Source: Glandiceps talaboti
Lineage: Eukaryota > Hemichordata > Enteropneusta > Spengelidae
DNA length: 64,000 bases
Direction: 5' to 3'
Assembly: GCF_964340395.1 (NCBI RefSeq)
Contig: NC_135551.1
Coordinates: 31,073,955 to 31,137,954, forward strand
Made by a program: the position numbers and the translations under genes. This document shows, piece by piece, positions 29,601 through 40,500 of this stretch. The notes beneath the pieces were generated by a model. The model saw only the letters and a program-made list of their open reading frames with translations, did no database searches and was not told the origin of the DNA. Every line of letters begins with the position of its first letter. The first letter of the stretch is position 1.

Positions 29601-32600
29601 CTGAGATACACTGATAGTTATATTTTTATAGTATCATATGCCTGCTATGAAATCCCATCCTTGCAATGTATTTAAATATATTGACTCTGGGATGGTTGAA
29701 AATATATATCCAAGGATGGGTAAATGGATGGGGACAATTTCTATAATGGTGAGTGCTGGCTGATGGTGTGGCAGGAATGTTGTATCTTACTATAAACTAA
29801 CCTTGCATTTAGCCTACATACATGTACAAACATGTATATGTTGTATGTCATTTGGTTGCTAAAATAGATTATCAGTAAAAAGTTACATGTACAAGCCAGG
29901 TAAACAGAAGTACAAAATTTCTGTCAAAGCCTACAGGGGCCAAGTCAGAGGCCAAGCTGTAAGCTTGTGTGTCTATTATTACTACTGCAGTCTTAGTTCA
30001 AACCTATCCAGTGTTGGCCGAGTTTGATTAAAGTTTGACCCTAATGAATAATGTAGCCCCCCCCCCCCCCCCCCCCCCCCTTTCTCGGTACTCTGGTTAC
30101 CCCAAGTTGATTAAATTAAAATATATTCATTGTTCTTATTTTGTGTACCCCTGCAGCAACAATAGGGCATCTGGGCAATGCAGACAATTTCAGAACTTAA
30201 TTTAGATTACTATTCAAACTATTATTATTTGTATTACTAGTTAAAAATTAGTTGATAGTGAAATCAACTACTTAGGAATGGATAATACTATTATTAAACT
30301 TGTACTACAATTCTTTTAACATCTATCAATATAAATTCTAATTCTATGTCTACAGTTGTGTATTAATCATTTGTTCTTTTAACATCTATCAATATAAATT
30401 CTATATCTACAGTTATATATTAATCATTTGTGTGTATTATCATATTAGCCTCATTTCTCCTCACAATGACATATATTAGCATTGTTATTTTACAGGTGAA
30501 ATAGTCACAGTTGCAAGGATTTGTCACAATGAAATCATTTAATTTTATTATCACTATACATACATAATTAAATAATAATAATAATTTATTCCCACGTACA
30601 AAAAAAATTTGATGCAGAACAGAACAAAATATCCTTATGTATATACATAAACGTGTTATTCGGGAAAAGGGTGTGGAAGTAGTTGTTACACAACTAATCA
30701 AGTCCTCCCCTCACAAAACATATGACACTCATCATTTAATTTTGCCCTGTTTCAATCAAGACTATTTAACGTGGTAGATGATACATGGAAATACACTGAA
30801 ATTACAAAATAAATTAAACATGAGCTCTAGATCCCGAAACAACCACACTGTAGACATTTTTTAAATTCCCGCTTAAACATGTAACATGTATGTATACTTG
30901 GTAAAAAGAAAATTAACATTACAGAACTAATATATCCAAAGTATTACAAGTAAAGTTAGAACTAAATGATGAAGATACCATATATACATTGTACAATGCG
31001 AAAGAAAACATTGTTAACAAGTACTCATATCACAAAAATATGTACAAATACATGTAGCAGATAATTATACACAGATAATTATAGCAGGGAGAACAATTAA
31101 TAAAGTTTGGAATATAAAAGGCTGACCTGAAATATAATTAAACAAGTCATTGAAAATGACATAGACCCCACTATGATTGGGTTTTAAGGAACTGACAGTT
31201 TATGTTGTCATTTTCAAACCTGGTTAATGTTGTTTGGCCTCATATGGTTGTTTTTGATACACTACTCTGTTCAAGCATGTCTGAGTTTATGGCTTTGGAC
31301 ATGAAAACTGCACCAACAAAATGGCTGCCAGGCAGCCATATCGGATTGTATAAAGACGAAAATGGATATGCACTAGTCATGTATTTCACAGAACACTGTC
31401 CTAGTACCAACTTTGAATGAGATCTGTTCAAGCATGTCTGAGTTATGGCTTTGGACATGGAAAATTCGCAAACAAAATGGCTGCCAGGCAGCCATATCGG
31501 ATTGTATCATGATGAAAATAAATAAGCACATGTATGTCATAGAACACTTTGCTAATACCAACTTTGAATGAGATCTGTTATGGCTTTGGACATGAAATAT
31601 TTGCAAACAAAATGGCTGCCAGGCAGCCATATTGGATCATATCACGACAACAATGAATATGCACATGTATGTCATAGAACACTGTGCTAATACCGACTTT
31701 GAATGAGATCTGTTCAAGATGTCTGAGTTATGGCTTTGGACAGAGAAAATTTGCAAACAAAATGGCTGCTAGGTGGCCATATTGGATGGTATCATAAAAC
31801 AAATTTACGTGCATATGTATGCCATAGTATGTTGCCCCTGTACCAAGTTTGAAAAAAATCGGTCAAGGCATCTCCAAGAAACGGCTCTGGACGGACAGAT
31901 GGACACATGGAACCCAATCCATAAGTCCCGGACTATGTGACGTCTGGCGGGGACTAAATAACCATATGCCACTCTTGAGTTTAGGTTTGAATTGTTTAAT
32001 TGTCTTGGTCAATCACACGTCAGTTTGTTATTGTTCTGAAATATTCCTAGTGTCTTTACTAAAATATTGCTCCTATGTTTTTTATTATTACTATCATTAG
32101 TTCCATAAGTTTTTTATTTATGAGACAAAATAATTTAAAATGTTGCACATATAATGTATTTTGTTATTGTTGTCATTGTTAGTGACTGAGCCACAACTTT
32201 AAAATGATGAAACAAAATAATTTGAAATGTAATTATGTTGCTTGTATATATTTCATTATTATTGTCACTCTTTGTTTTTATCCACAAAAAGAATTTCTTA
32301 AAAAATAATTTAACATGATTTAGCTATTTGGGAAAAAAACACATCAACACATTATTGTAACTTTTCCTGTAACAACAGTGTCAGTGGTGCAACTGGATAC
32401 TTATTACATTTTTTGTAGCTTACATGGGTATATCCTGAATTCATAGTTTGAGCATTTTGATCAAAATTTGGGCATCAAGAATAAGGGGTATTTGCTTTGT
32501 TCATATTATCACTCAAATATTCCCAATATCCCAAACAAATCTGTCCACTAGTTTCTTAGTTTTCGATTTCCATGTCTAATTTGCATGTCAGATCAACTTG

Positions 32601-34015
32601 TTTTGAATAACATCCTCTGGACACCATCCAACCAAGAAAAACACTAAAAATTTTCATTTTGACGAGGATCGAAACAAATTTTTACAACTAATTTATCTTA
32701 TTCAGAGTCTGAAGCACTCCACACAACTTTTCAACAAACTTTTCATTCGATAAATTTCATGCATAATATTTGTTTTGTGAGATTTGGACATTTTGTGCTT
32801 GACTTAAATAGGAAAAAAGGCATAAACTAGGTATACAGTTACATTTAGAAATTTGTTATTTGGAGGATACTGTTAGTCTGTATTATGACATAGTCATTAG
32901 TCTGTCACAAACGTCAAAATTTCATGCCATTTTTAAATCATTTAAAATTGAGTTTGTACGGTGTAATTTTACACAGCTGTGTACTGTCCTGGTAGTCAGT
33001 CTACATAGTCTTGAGTGTTTCTGTACTGGTCTGTTTTAATGTTACATAGCTGTAACTTAATTATTACAGAAAAGAATTTTATGTTTCAGGATGAAGCACA
33101 AACAATACCATAAATAAAAATATAAAGTTGGGGAGCAAAAATAACCAGTTTGTGGTCAGGTCATGGTCATATAGGTACTTTTACTGATAAAAATCATGGC
33201 AATTTAAAGAAAAATATTTCCCACCAGTCGCAAAAAATACTCTTAAAATCTCACTAATTTGAATTCCTACTTTCAGGATTAATTTTAGAGTTGTGGTGGT
33301 AAATTCTGATTCAATAAAAGACACACAGGAGGACAATGTATTATATAGTGTCAGGGTGGCCATCTCAACTACACTCTTAGTTTTGCACAGCATAGGATGG
33401 GGAATTATCTCTGGTCCTACAAAACTTTATAAGTATGCTCCAAAAAATGATTGGTAAAGTAGGTGAAACCTCAATAATCTTTTCTTCTCGAGATTTATAA
33501 ATACCCCTGGCATAACTTTTGGAAAAAAATGTGAAAATGTGCGACTTGATGTCAAAATGAGTGGAAAAGCCTGCCAGTCCTCTTGACATGCAAATATATG
33601 TAAATAAGTTGATGTCAAACACTCCTTTTACATACGTGATATATACTTGCTGGGGTTGTGGAAAGTGTCAGCAGATGTTTAATTCGCGTGAAAGGCTAAG
33701 TCCTTAAATTTAACGACCAAATTTGCAATAAATAAATCCAATCCTGGACGAAATAACAAGGGAGATATCATGTCACGTGGTTCTAGATTGATAGCCAACC
33801 ACACCATCATGGCCGCGCCGAAGCCCAAGCAGTGTTTTACTATCAATGAAAATAAGATCGTGGCTGTATATACATCACAATCATACCTCTGAGCTAGACA
33901 TATGGCTATATCCCTCCTCTCGTCTGCCATCTTCGCTCGCTTGCCCGTCACTGGCAGTCGCCTCAGTGTCCACAGGAAGTTGAATAATAGATTCGTCAAC
34001 TGGGGCAGCGGCCAT
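14473..34015 (-). CDS. ZMYM: ZMYM-family MYM-type zinc-finger protein (complete, 16 exons)
   Basis: A nuclear, chromatin-associated MYM zinc-finger protein of the ZMYM2/3/4 group. Exons in transcript order: 33887-34015, 27197-29308, 25750-25842, 25159-25273, 23496-24025, 21961-22662, 21589-21688, 20802-20982, 20218-20390, 19731-19832, 18919-19266, 18135-18455, 17456-17596, 16067-16885, 15667-15784, 14473-14662. All have GT donors and AG acceptors and the phases join without a break to 6174 bp, 2057 residues, longer than I recall for the human paralogues (about 1400-1550). The order is: acidic Ser/Thr/Asp region with SUMO-interacting-like motifs (about 44-747), candidate SUMO acceptor IKNEP (768-772), MYM units (about 837-1365), Pro-rich and Val/Pro-rich segment (about 1413-1635), basic stretch (about 1719-1732), DUF3504 (about 1761-2050). 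The start was chosen because MAAAPVDES opens a clean first exon. ZMYM2-type proteins work with LSD1-CoREST-HDAC complexes and bind SUMO; that role here is inferred. A missed phase-0 exon in intron 1 or 2 cannot be excluded. Confidence 0.93.
14990..15534. repeat. CTAT/CTGT/CCAT microsatellite in ZMYM intron 15
   Basis: Alternating blocks of CTAT, CTGT and CCAT in the last intron (14663-15666). Three plus-strand frames are open through it because the unit has no stop codon in those frames. Confidence 0.95.
16067..16885 (-). CDS. ZMYM: ZMYM exon 14: basic region and Crypton-derived DUF3504
   Basis: The exon encodes 273 residues. First comes an Arg/Lys-rich stretch ([13 protein letters not shown]), a likely nuclear localisation and possibly DNA-contacting segment, then an acidic run (EEEDDDD). 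From [13 protein letters not shown] onward the sequence has the pattern of the DUF3504 domain: [49 protein letters not shown] and LKHWKKS. DUF3504 in ZMYM2/3/4, QRICH1 and KCTD1 relatives is known to derive from the tyrosine recombinase of Crypton DNA transposons. I see no reason to assume retained recombinase activity. Confidence 0.88.
17456..17596 (-). CDS. ZMYM: ZMYM exon 13
   Basis: A 47-codon, phase-1/phase-1 exon encoding an acidic helix-forming stretch ([20 protein letters not shown], then [12 protein letters not shown]). Because it is symmetric, it could be skipped without a frameshift. Confidence 0.8.
17970..18037 (+). repeat. GGT-rich purine tract in ZMYM intron 12
   Basis: Repeated GGTGGT and GGGG runs on the plus strand (the template strand for ZMYM). 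It is compatible with G-quadruplex formation. Confidence 0.6.
18135..18455 (-). CDS. ZMYM: ZMYM exon 12: Val/Pro-rich segment
   Basis: The exon encodes a dense run of alternating Val and Pro ([18 protein letters not shown] and [11 protein letters not shown]), then a charged helix ([20 protein letters not shown]). A VPVP block at this place, between the zinc fingers and DUF3504, is a hallmark I associate with ZMYM2/3/4. Confidence 0.85.
18919..19266 (-). CDS. ZMYM: ZMYM exon 11: Pro-rich linker
   Basis: A phase-1 exon of 116 codons with low sequence complexity, including a run of Pro residues ([14 protein letters not shown]). It links the zinc fingers to the Val/Pro segment. No domain is recognisable. 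Confidence 0.8.
19578..19611. repeat. GT dinucleotide repeat in ZMYM intron 10
   Basis: About 17 uninterrupted GT units. Confidence 0.95.
20218..24025 (-). CDS. ZMYM: ZMYM exons 5-9: MYM zinc-finger array
   Basis: Exons 23496-24025, 21961-22662, 21589-21688, 20802-20982 and 20218-20390 encode about eleven treble-clef MYM units with the pattern CxxC ... FCxxxC, beginning CSLCKQ/FCCLSC, CGYCKG/FCTQTC, CINCNK/FCSQDC, CSVCDK/LCSDAC, CDQCGV/FCTLRC, CYWCKT/FCSLPC, CHHCKK/FCCYNC, CSLCKM/FCSQPC, CDMCQQ/FCSEGC, CDYCSQ/FCSLAC and CDGCRQ/VCNQHC. Two units are split by introns (after KMGQ and after FCSE), and the halves rejoin correctly, which supports the exon model. A Gln/Ala/Ser-rich linker separates units six and seven. 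MYM fingers of ZMYM2 are known to bind SUMO and partner proteins. Confidence 0.92.
22897..22984. repeat. Two-copy tandem repeat in ZMYM intron 5
   Basis: 'aatcttttggctgtgtgagt' and its continuation 'agaaactttcatttataa' occur twice in direct succession. Confidence 0.85.
24120..24420. repeat. Possible small mobile-element remnant in ZMYM intron 4
   Basis: The stretch has 'catatgctagc' near its left end and the inverse 'gctagcatatg' near its right end. Inside it there are two related copies of a 'gttagca..ctggcagggttaat' segment. The layout resembles a small non-autonomous inverted-repeat element, but no target-site duplication could be established. Confidence 0.3.
24525..25085. repeat. Minisatellite, about 91-92 bp unit, in ZMYM intron 4
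   Basis: About six head-to-tail units containing 'taacacattactctcccc', 'ataactgactttgg' and 'gaaatattgataacaatcgt'. Units are highly similar; a 'tgctaa' versus 'cactca' variant separates the first four from the last three, indicating stepwise duplication. Confidence 0.95.
25159..25842 (-). CDS. ZMYM: ZMYM exons 3 and 4: SUMO-acceptor site and Thr-rich linker
   Basis: Exon 3 (25750-25842, 31 codons, phase 0/0) carries [10 protein letters not shown], in which IKNE fits the SUMO conjugation consensus (hydrophobic-Lys-x-Glu). Exon 4 (25159-25273) encodes a Thr/Ser-rich linker ([19 protein letters not shown]). The short exon 3 could be skipped without changing frame. Confidence 0.8.
26196..26960. 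repeat. Long CATA microsatellite in ZMYM intron 2
   Basis: About 750 bp of CATA with scattered CACA, CAAA and CCTA units. Open frames on both strands follow from the repeat; no protein is implied. Confidence 0.97.
26970..27145. repeat. Two-copy repeat next to the CATA tract
   Basis: Two diverged copies of an approximately 80 bp segment, each with 'attgcactgcagtg', 'aaacac' and 'gtaatcaatggtatata', follow the microsatellite. Confidence 0.7.
27197..29308 (-). CDS. ZMYM: ZMYM exon 2: acidic region with SUMO-interacting-like motif array
   Basis: One uninterrupted 704-codon exon, rich in Asp, Glu, Ser and Thr and probably disordered. Between about 28180 and 28670 (residues about 256-420) it holds a degenerate tandem array. 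Its core recurs as VQVVSDD, VQVVSDE, VQVISDD, TQVVSDD, AQVISDD, VPVMTDD and VLVIPDD. Each has three or more aliphatic residues followed by Ser and acidic residues, which is the form of a SUMO-interacting motif. Two further motifs lie near the end: DLIVVGE (about 27514-27540) and EIIDLVDDD (about 27456-27500), the latter a textbook form. The repeated DNA is a coding minisatellite, so copy number may vary between individuals. N-terminal SUMO-binding segments are consistent with ZMYM2 biology; the size of this array is the unusual part. Confidence 0.88.
30057..30080. repeat. Poly-C run
   Basis: Twenty-four consecutive C on the plus strand, so poly-G in the ZMYM pre-mRNA. The length is likely to be polymorphic and prone to sequencing error. 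Confidence 0.95.
31143..31965 (+). repeat. Dispersed repeat element, copy A, with internal tandem units
   Basis: The left end 'tcattgaaaatgacatag' and following sequence reappear in reverse complement at 37080-37212. Inside, about four units of 130-180 bp each contain 'gagttatggctttggacat', 'aaaatggctgccaggcagcc' (itself containing the palindrome TGGCTGCCAGGCAGCCA) and 'ccaactttgaatgagat'. The right end reads 'ggcggggactaaat'. No coding capacity is visible, so it is a non-autonomous repeat or satellite-like element. Confidence 0.8.
33887..34015 (-). CDS. ZMYM: ZMYM exon 1
   Basis: ATG at 34013-34015 opens [19 protein letters not shown]; the exon ends in phase 0 at SSSE, followed by donor GTATGA. 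Its short acidic start fits the following acidic exon. The start codon is embedded in CAAGATGGCCGC, a YY1-like motif. Confidence 0.8.
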
Positions 34016-34521
34016 CTTGAAAACCCAACTTGCGTTAAATGGACATGAAAACTGTCTTTGTTGTCAATCCAGTTAATGCATGTTATGGTTCTATGATCCC
34101 AAAACGTATTAAGGTCATTTTCGGAGCTGGTGTATTTTTTTCGATATTTCCCGGCAATCACTAGACGAATGTGCGAAGCCGCAAAATCTGGCGTTCTGAT
34201 CCAGTTTGGCGCGACCAATCACGGATTGTCTAATTAGCATATTTTCCGAATATACACGAAGTTGAAATATAGAGATATCGATATATTATAATTGAAATAC
34301 CAAGAATAAGAAATATGGACATGAAAGAGATCATTTGATAATTCTGTTTCTAATCTATCTAAGAAGCAATATTACAGACTAAAATGTGTTATTTTCTTTA
34401 AGTAAAGCGCTTTTGAAATGTTCGGTATTTGTCGTCTTTGTTCGGGTTTTTAATCACATGTGGTCATTTCAAATAGACGCCATACTGATTTGAAGCACAT
34501 CCTTTGTGAGCTGCGATACCA
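34016..34521. promoter_or_regulatory. Shared bidirectional promoter of the ZMYM and DBHS genes
   Basis: The two genes diverge, with 506 bp between start codons. The plus strand has TTTGGCGCG (34205-34213), an E2F-like site, and CCAAT (34215-34219) two bases further on. I saw no TATA box for either gene, in contrast to the tubulin genes. A YY1-like motif covers the ZMYM start codon. Co-regulation in proliferating cells is inferred from these sites. Confidence 0.6.
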
Positions 34522-37500
34522 ATGTCAACTAAAATCATGCCTGCAGACAACCAGCAGCAAGGAAAAAGACCTCAACAGGCGGGAACACCTGGTAACAGGA
34601 ATATGGACCGAAATAGAGACAAAAAACAATACCAGAAACGAGAGCAAATGAGTGATAAACCATTCGTAGATGTACAAGGCCAACGACCTGCTCACCAACA
34701 GGACAGTATTTCACTAGAAGAAGGGGCTAAACCAGTAGAGAAGAAGTTCACGCAAAGATGTCGCCTATTTGTGGGCAATTTAACAAACGATACATCAGAA
34801 GATGACTTCAAACAAATGTTTACCAAATATGGTGACGTGTCAGAAGTATACTTGAACAAGGAGAGAGGGTTCGGTTTCATAAGATTGGTGAGTGAACATC
34901 CCTTTGTATGACGCGTGATATTACAAACACAAGCGATACATAATATTGTACAAAGATTGGGGTCGGAATTTGACTTTCTTCCGACCTAGTTTTTTATGTA
35001 TTTATTTATTTTTATTTATTTATTTATTTTTTTTGGGGGGAAGGGTTAATCCTGAAGGTGAGTGGACACTAGAACTGTCTACCGTGAAAAGGAAATGAAC
35101 GAAGCACACTGCCATATTTTCAACTAACGCTAGTAATGATGCGTCGGCCATTGAAATTGAATGAGACAGGGGAATATATTTAAATGACAAATGTAGGGAT
35201 TCGTTCAGGCCTGTGCAGATCGTATGTGACCATATAATCTCAAGTACAACCCTCCCCACTATGGAATTTTGGCAAGCATGGCATTTTGACAGGTTGATAT
35301 GTAATTTAGATATTTTTGACATAAAGGCCATTGTTAGCTTAGGAGAGTGCGTCATGCCATGGCTGAACTTCTGATACAATGGTTAGCAGAATAACTTCGT
35401 CTTGTTATTCTTGGAATACATGTATAATCACACGACGAAATAATTGTGGACTCCATCATGTAAGAGTTTGGACTAAGTGTGACATTGTAGATGCTGTCGA
35501 GGGAATTTGATATCACTGAAACGAACAAGACAAAACCATATCAAATTATGATGCTTGACAACAAAGAAACTGGCTACATATGCAAATATTAGCCAATGTC
35601 AACACTCTACAGGAAATGCTACTGTATTCAAATCACCAGATATCAACAGTTTCTGGATGTTTTAAGCGTTAAGTCACCTCTTAAGTCACCTCATAGACGT
35701 GGTCACCTTAACAATTATGAGTCGGTAACTTAATTTCATGGACTTGGCTACCAAAATTGGCAACCAGAAAATGTATTATCTGTTGTATTGTTGAAAAGCT
35801 TTCTGGACGTTCCGGCCCCGATTCGGACATTCTGGTCCCACCACGTAGACTCTAATATATTACTGTAGCAGTGTTTGTGTACATACATCTGTGATTTATG
35901 TATGTAATTTTACTAGATTGGACGTTCCATCCCCACAAAATGTATGTGCAAAACATACAGAGCAAAATAGGTGTCAAACTATGAAATCGTCATTCATACA
36001 AACGATCGATTATTATAGTAAAATAAAATCATGTCGCTAACCGTACACATACACACATCTATCAATTTAACACATCTTGTACATTGCCTCATATTCGTTA
36101 TGAGTATTTGCACATTTGCGTAGTATGTGTATGTTGTCGTGTGTTGTGCCGGTGGACTGCCCCTTGGGAATACATGTTCTACGACGGTTATTTTATTTGT
36201 GGGGCCGGAACGACCAGTCTTTACTACTTCCAATCCAGTTAGAAACTTTCACGTGGTGGGGCCGGAACGTCTTCCTGGTAGTGTCGGAATGTCTTGGGAC
36301 GGAACGTCCTGTATGCATTGAAAATGGTAGGATATACTGACAATCATTGCATTGAAAGATTGTTAGCCATCCGAGGGATACTTTTCAGGAATGAAATGAT
36401 ATAGGTAGATTGTCAATCCATCACTAAAATTTTACTGTTATATTGATTTCATGTGGTTGAGGTGCATGAACAACAATCTTTGACTCCTTGGCTATTTTTT
36501 GCCATGTTTAACACTGAGCTGAAAGGACAGGGCCATTGCCATGTAAAGGAAATATTAATCTTATCAGTAAAATTGAAGATCTTGATCTTGTTGTGGGTTG
36601 CAGGATTTGGTTTGTGTTTGATTTTCATTTTATCAAGAGGATGCTCTAAAATTACTCTTGTCACTGTCACACTTAGTCTTGAGAGAAAATTGCATGTGGC
36701 CATATAAATATTTCAGCATGCCTGGGACCATTTTGATATACATGTAAACCTAGTCACAACCTAAGTTGATTTGAAATTGATTGAGCTAAATTGGTTCAAA
36801 AACCAGTTTCTGGTCGTATGAGGAAACTGTGCATTAGATTTGAGTAGTTTTGAAGCTTCCCACATATAAATTTCATCAACCATTTTGTTTGCGAATTTTC
36901 CATGTCCAAAGCCATAACTCAGGCATGCTTGAACAGATCTCATTCAAAGTTGGTATTAGCACAGTGTTCTGTGACATACATGTGCATATTCATTGTTGTC
37001 ATGATACAATCCGACATGGCTGCCTGGCAGCCATTTTGCTGGTGCAGTTTTCATGTCCAAAACCATAACTCAGACATGCTTGAACAGAGTAGTGATATCA
37101 AAAACAAAATGTATGAGGCAAAAAAACATTAACCGGGTTTGAAAATGACAACATAAACTGCCAGTTCCTTAAAACCAATCATAGCGGGGACTATGTCATT
37201 TTCAATGACTTGTTGCTGTTATGATTTGTTGTGGGCATGCTAAATTCCTTTGATTTGAGAATTCATGGTTGTTTTCTTGTATGTAATTTTCAGGACACGC
37301 GTCCAAATGCTGAATTAGCCAAAGCAGAATTGGACGGTAGCACCAGGAAAGGGCGAGTACTTCGTGTACGATTTGCAACACATGGAGCTGCCCTGAAGGT
37401 CAAACACTTGCCTTCTGTTGTATCAAACGAATTACTTGAGCAGTCCTTTTCTCAGTTTGGTGTTGTTGAAAGGGCCGTATGTGTAGTAGATGACCGTGGC

Positions 37501-40500
37501 AGACCGACAGGAGAAGGAATAGTTGAATTTGCAAGAAAACCTGGTGCACAGAATGCTTTGAAACGGTGTCGAGATGGCTGTTATATATTAACAAGGTACA
37601 TACCATTTTGTTTTCCTCTCAACATTTTCTTACAGCAACTTTGTGGTAGTATTTTGTTTTGATGAAAATGAACTATCTTATTTCTTGTAGCCCAAAATTG
37701 AAACTGCTTAGAGTTAAAAAAATAACTTTCATATCTTGAATGTGTATACTTGATTGTTAGTTTGCCAACATCAATATCAGCCAAATATCTGTAATAATTG
37801 TTCCCAAGTCCACATTTGGTCCAAAATCTCTTGATTGATAAATGGTGATTTTATCCATGGAAGTATAAATTCATCTCTTTACATCATCAGTGTTTTACCC
37901 AAGGATATACAGGTGTCTTTCTCTACCCATTATTTCTGACTCTTCTCATTATCATTGGGCAACACTAGTAATAGTAGTATACTTTAATATTTAATTTACT
38001 TGGTTGGTACTTTTGTCAGCTACATGTATGAAGCCTTGTGTTAAAGACTCATTCAGGTCTTACCCTTTATCTTGTTGATACAAGTTTTCACTCTTGCTTG
38101 TTTGGATTTTATGCTTTAATTTGATGTGTGTATAGATGACAATATTTCCTTTGTTTGCTGGACATTACTAATTTTTTGTAACCGTTATTTTCCTCTCTTC
38201 ATATTTTATAGTACCCCAAAGCCTATTGTAGTTGAACCTTTAGAGCAAAGAGATGAAGAAGATGGCTTGCCAGAAAAAAATATTCAAAAGAATCTAACAT
38301 TTCACAAGTAAGTTTATCGTTTCATATATCGTTGTTTTGGAATTGAGCTAATGTAAGATAATAACCGATGTGCCCTCTTAGACAATTTGATGTGCCACTG
38401 TTGGACACAATTTATTGTGACAGCCAAATTTGGTGTCCATCATATACTTTGTGGTGACTCACAAGAAATGCCACTCTTATCTTTTTTAGATGGCACAGTG
38501 GTAATAACTGGGTTATAAATACAGCTGCCATCATTTTATGATTGTTTTGCAAATGAAACGATTAATTAAAACATAAGGAATGTTTCAATGACTGGAAAAA
38601 AAGCTTTGAAAAAATCGGCATAACAATTTATATTTCAATATCACATCAGAAAGTTTATCATTTGTTCTTATTTATAAAAAAATGTGATGTTTGTTTTCAG
38701 GGAGAGAGAAGGCGTGCCAAGATTTGCACAGCCAGGAACATTTGAATTTGAATGGGGTAACAGGTGGAAACAGCTTTATGATCTTGAGGATGAACAGTTA
38801 GATCAGTTGAAAAAACAACAACAAGATGCAAGAGAAAAACTTGACGTTGATATGGAATCTGCACATCATGATCAGCAAACCATGCTAATGAGACAAGGTA
38901 CAGTGTTTTAATAGCACTTTTATGGTCAATATCTCATAGCAAAACTATTCTTAGTCTTGTAACTATACATGTGGCCGTTTCTACAGTCTCTCAACCACAG
39001 TCAAATGGCTTTCTTTTGCATGACATTCCATTCTTACCACCAGTGTTGCCATAAACATGACGATGTTATTGCATTTTCACTTGACATACCTCAAGACTTG
39101 AGGTTAAATTTGTAGTAAACTGGATGAAGTAACTAATTACAACTGTCTGTCAGTGAATGGTGGATCACTACTGACATGCACTGTTCAACCTTTCCCTAGC
39201 AGTAAACTTGGCTAGTGTAATTTGCCCATTTGACTATATGTGGAGAGTGAGATTATAGAAAATGACCACGTTTGGTTACAAGTCTGAACAGTTCCATGAC
39301 AAAGCCAGTCTCTGCGAGCCGAGAACTTACAATACTTTATTCAGCTTTTTTATGGAGTTTCCCCAGAGGTGTTATAGAAGAAGACTGAAAGATTCATGTT
39401 TATGTTCTCTTCTGTGATCACTTAATGTTAAACTTCTGGTGACAGAAGTTTTGAGTCTATAGGTAATGATTCAAGCCAAGATGCTGTTGTCCTTAACATG
39501 CAGTTTTGATCACAGTGTAAGAGGCTGTTGTTCAATAGACTTTGACAACCGTTATAGGTTTACAGGCAAGAATTGACTTAGAATTTTACTTGTGGTACTT
39601 TGTGTGTATCATAAAATAACTAAGAGGCTAGTGTTTGATATGAATTCAATTTATTGGCATAAGTGATCCATCAATGTTGTGTTTTTTTTTTTTTTAGATC
39701 TGATGAGAAGACAAGAGGAACTAAGAAGGCTAGAAGAAGGTCGCAAAGATATGGAGAGAAGGTGAGAAACAACAAATTAAAAAAAAATTCTCTACATCCA
39801 GAGTCTCTGTTAGCTCATTATATTTAAGTGATTTGTAAACCTTTATCTCCAAATAAGCTGTTATTAGAGAGAGGCAGATCAGAAATCTGAAGATGAAGTT
39901 ATGTCAGGAAAGAAATACTAAAATTGGCGAGGGTAAACACTTTAAATTTCATATTTATACATTAATCTCTCTCAAAATTAGGCGACAGGAAGATATGCGT
40001 ATGAGAGAAGAACAGCGTAGAAGGGAAGAACAACAGAAACAGGAAGAAATGATGAGGAGAAGAAACCAGGAATTACGTATTCAACAAGAAAGTATGATGA
40101 GGAGACGACCTGATGATATACTTTTACAGCGAGAACAAGCTGTTCATCAGAGTGACATGAAGAGACAACTGTATATGCAGGTATGATTTCAGATTTCCAT
40201 TTTAACACATGTAGTCAGACTTTCTTCATTTTTACAAAGTAATGTCGCTAGACTGCCTCTTTTGTTTGTAGAAAGAGAAAATATGCATAATGTGTTTAAA
40301 GTCTTTTTTCCATGTGTTCTTTTCATTTAAAGAAGCAGTCAAGAACTGGTATGGGATATGACAAGGTAATTGTAACATTTAAGAATCCCTATACAAATAA
40401 TAATTGCAACATGTGAATCCTTAAATAGTAAACATTTAACAATGTGTATCAAATCAAATCGATCACGTTATACAGTAAATCAAACCTGAAGCAACAAATC

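Larger units (their letters stand above)
29309..33886 (-). other. ZMYM intron 1
   Basis: A 4.6 kb intron holding a run of 24 C residues (30057-30080), a roughly 65 bp two-copy repeat (about 30305-30425) and the dispersed element at 31143-31965. No further coding exon was seen. Confidence 0.6.
34888..37293 (+). other. DBHS intron 1
   Basis: A 2.4 kb intron. It contains a TTTA-rich tract (about 34993-35034), the fold-back structure at 35800-36310 and copy B of the dispersed element at 36882-37212. No extra exon was recognised. Confidence 0.6.

Noticed and set aside
33679-34218. 179-codon minus-strand frame across the ZMYM start
   Set aside because: It overlaps ZMYM exon 1 in another frame. 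The MAAAPVDES frame ends at a good donor and joins exon 2 in phase, so this longer frame is a shadow.
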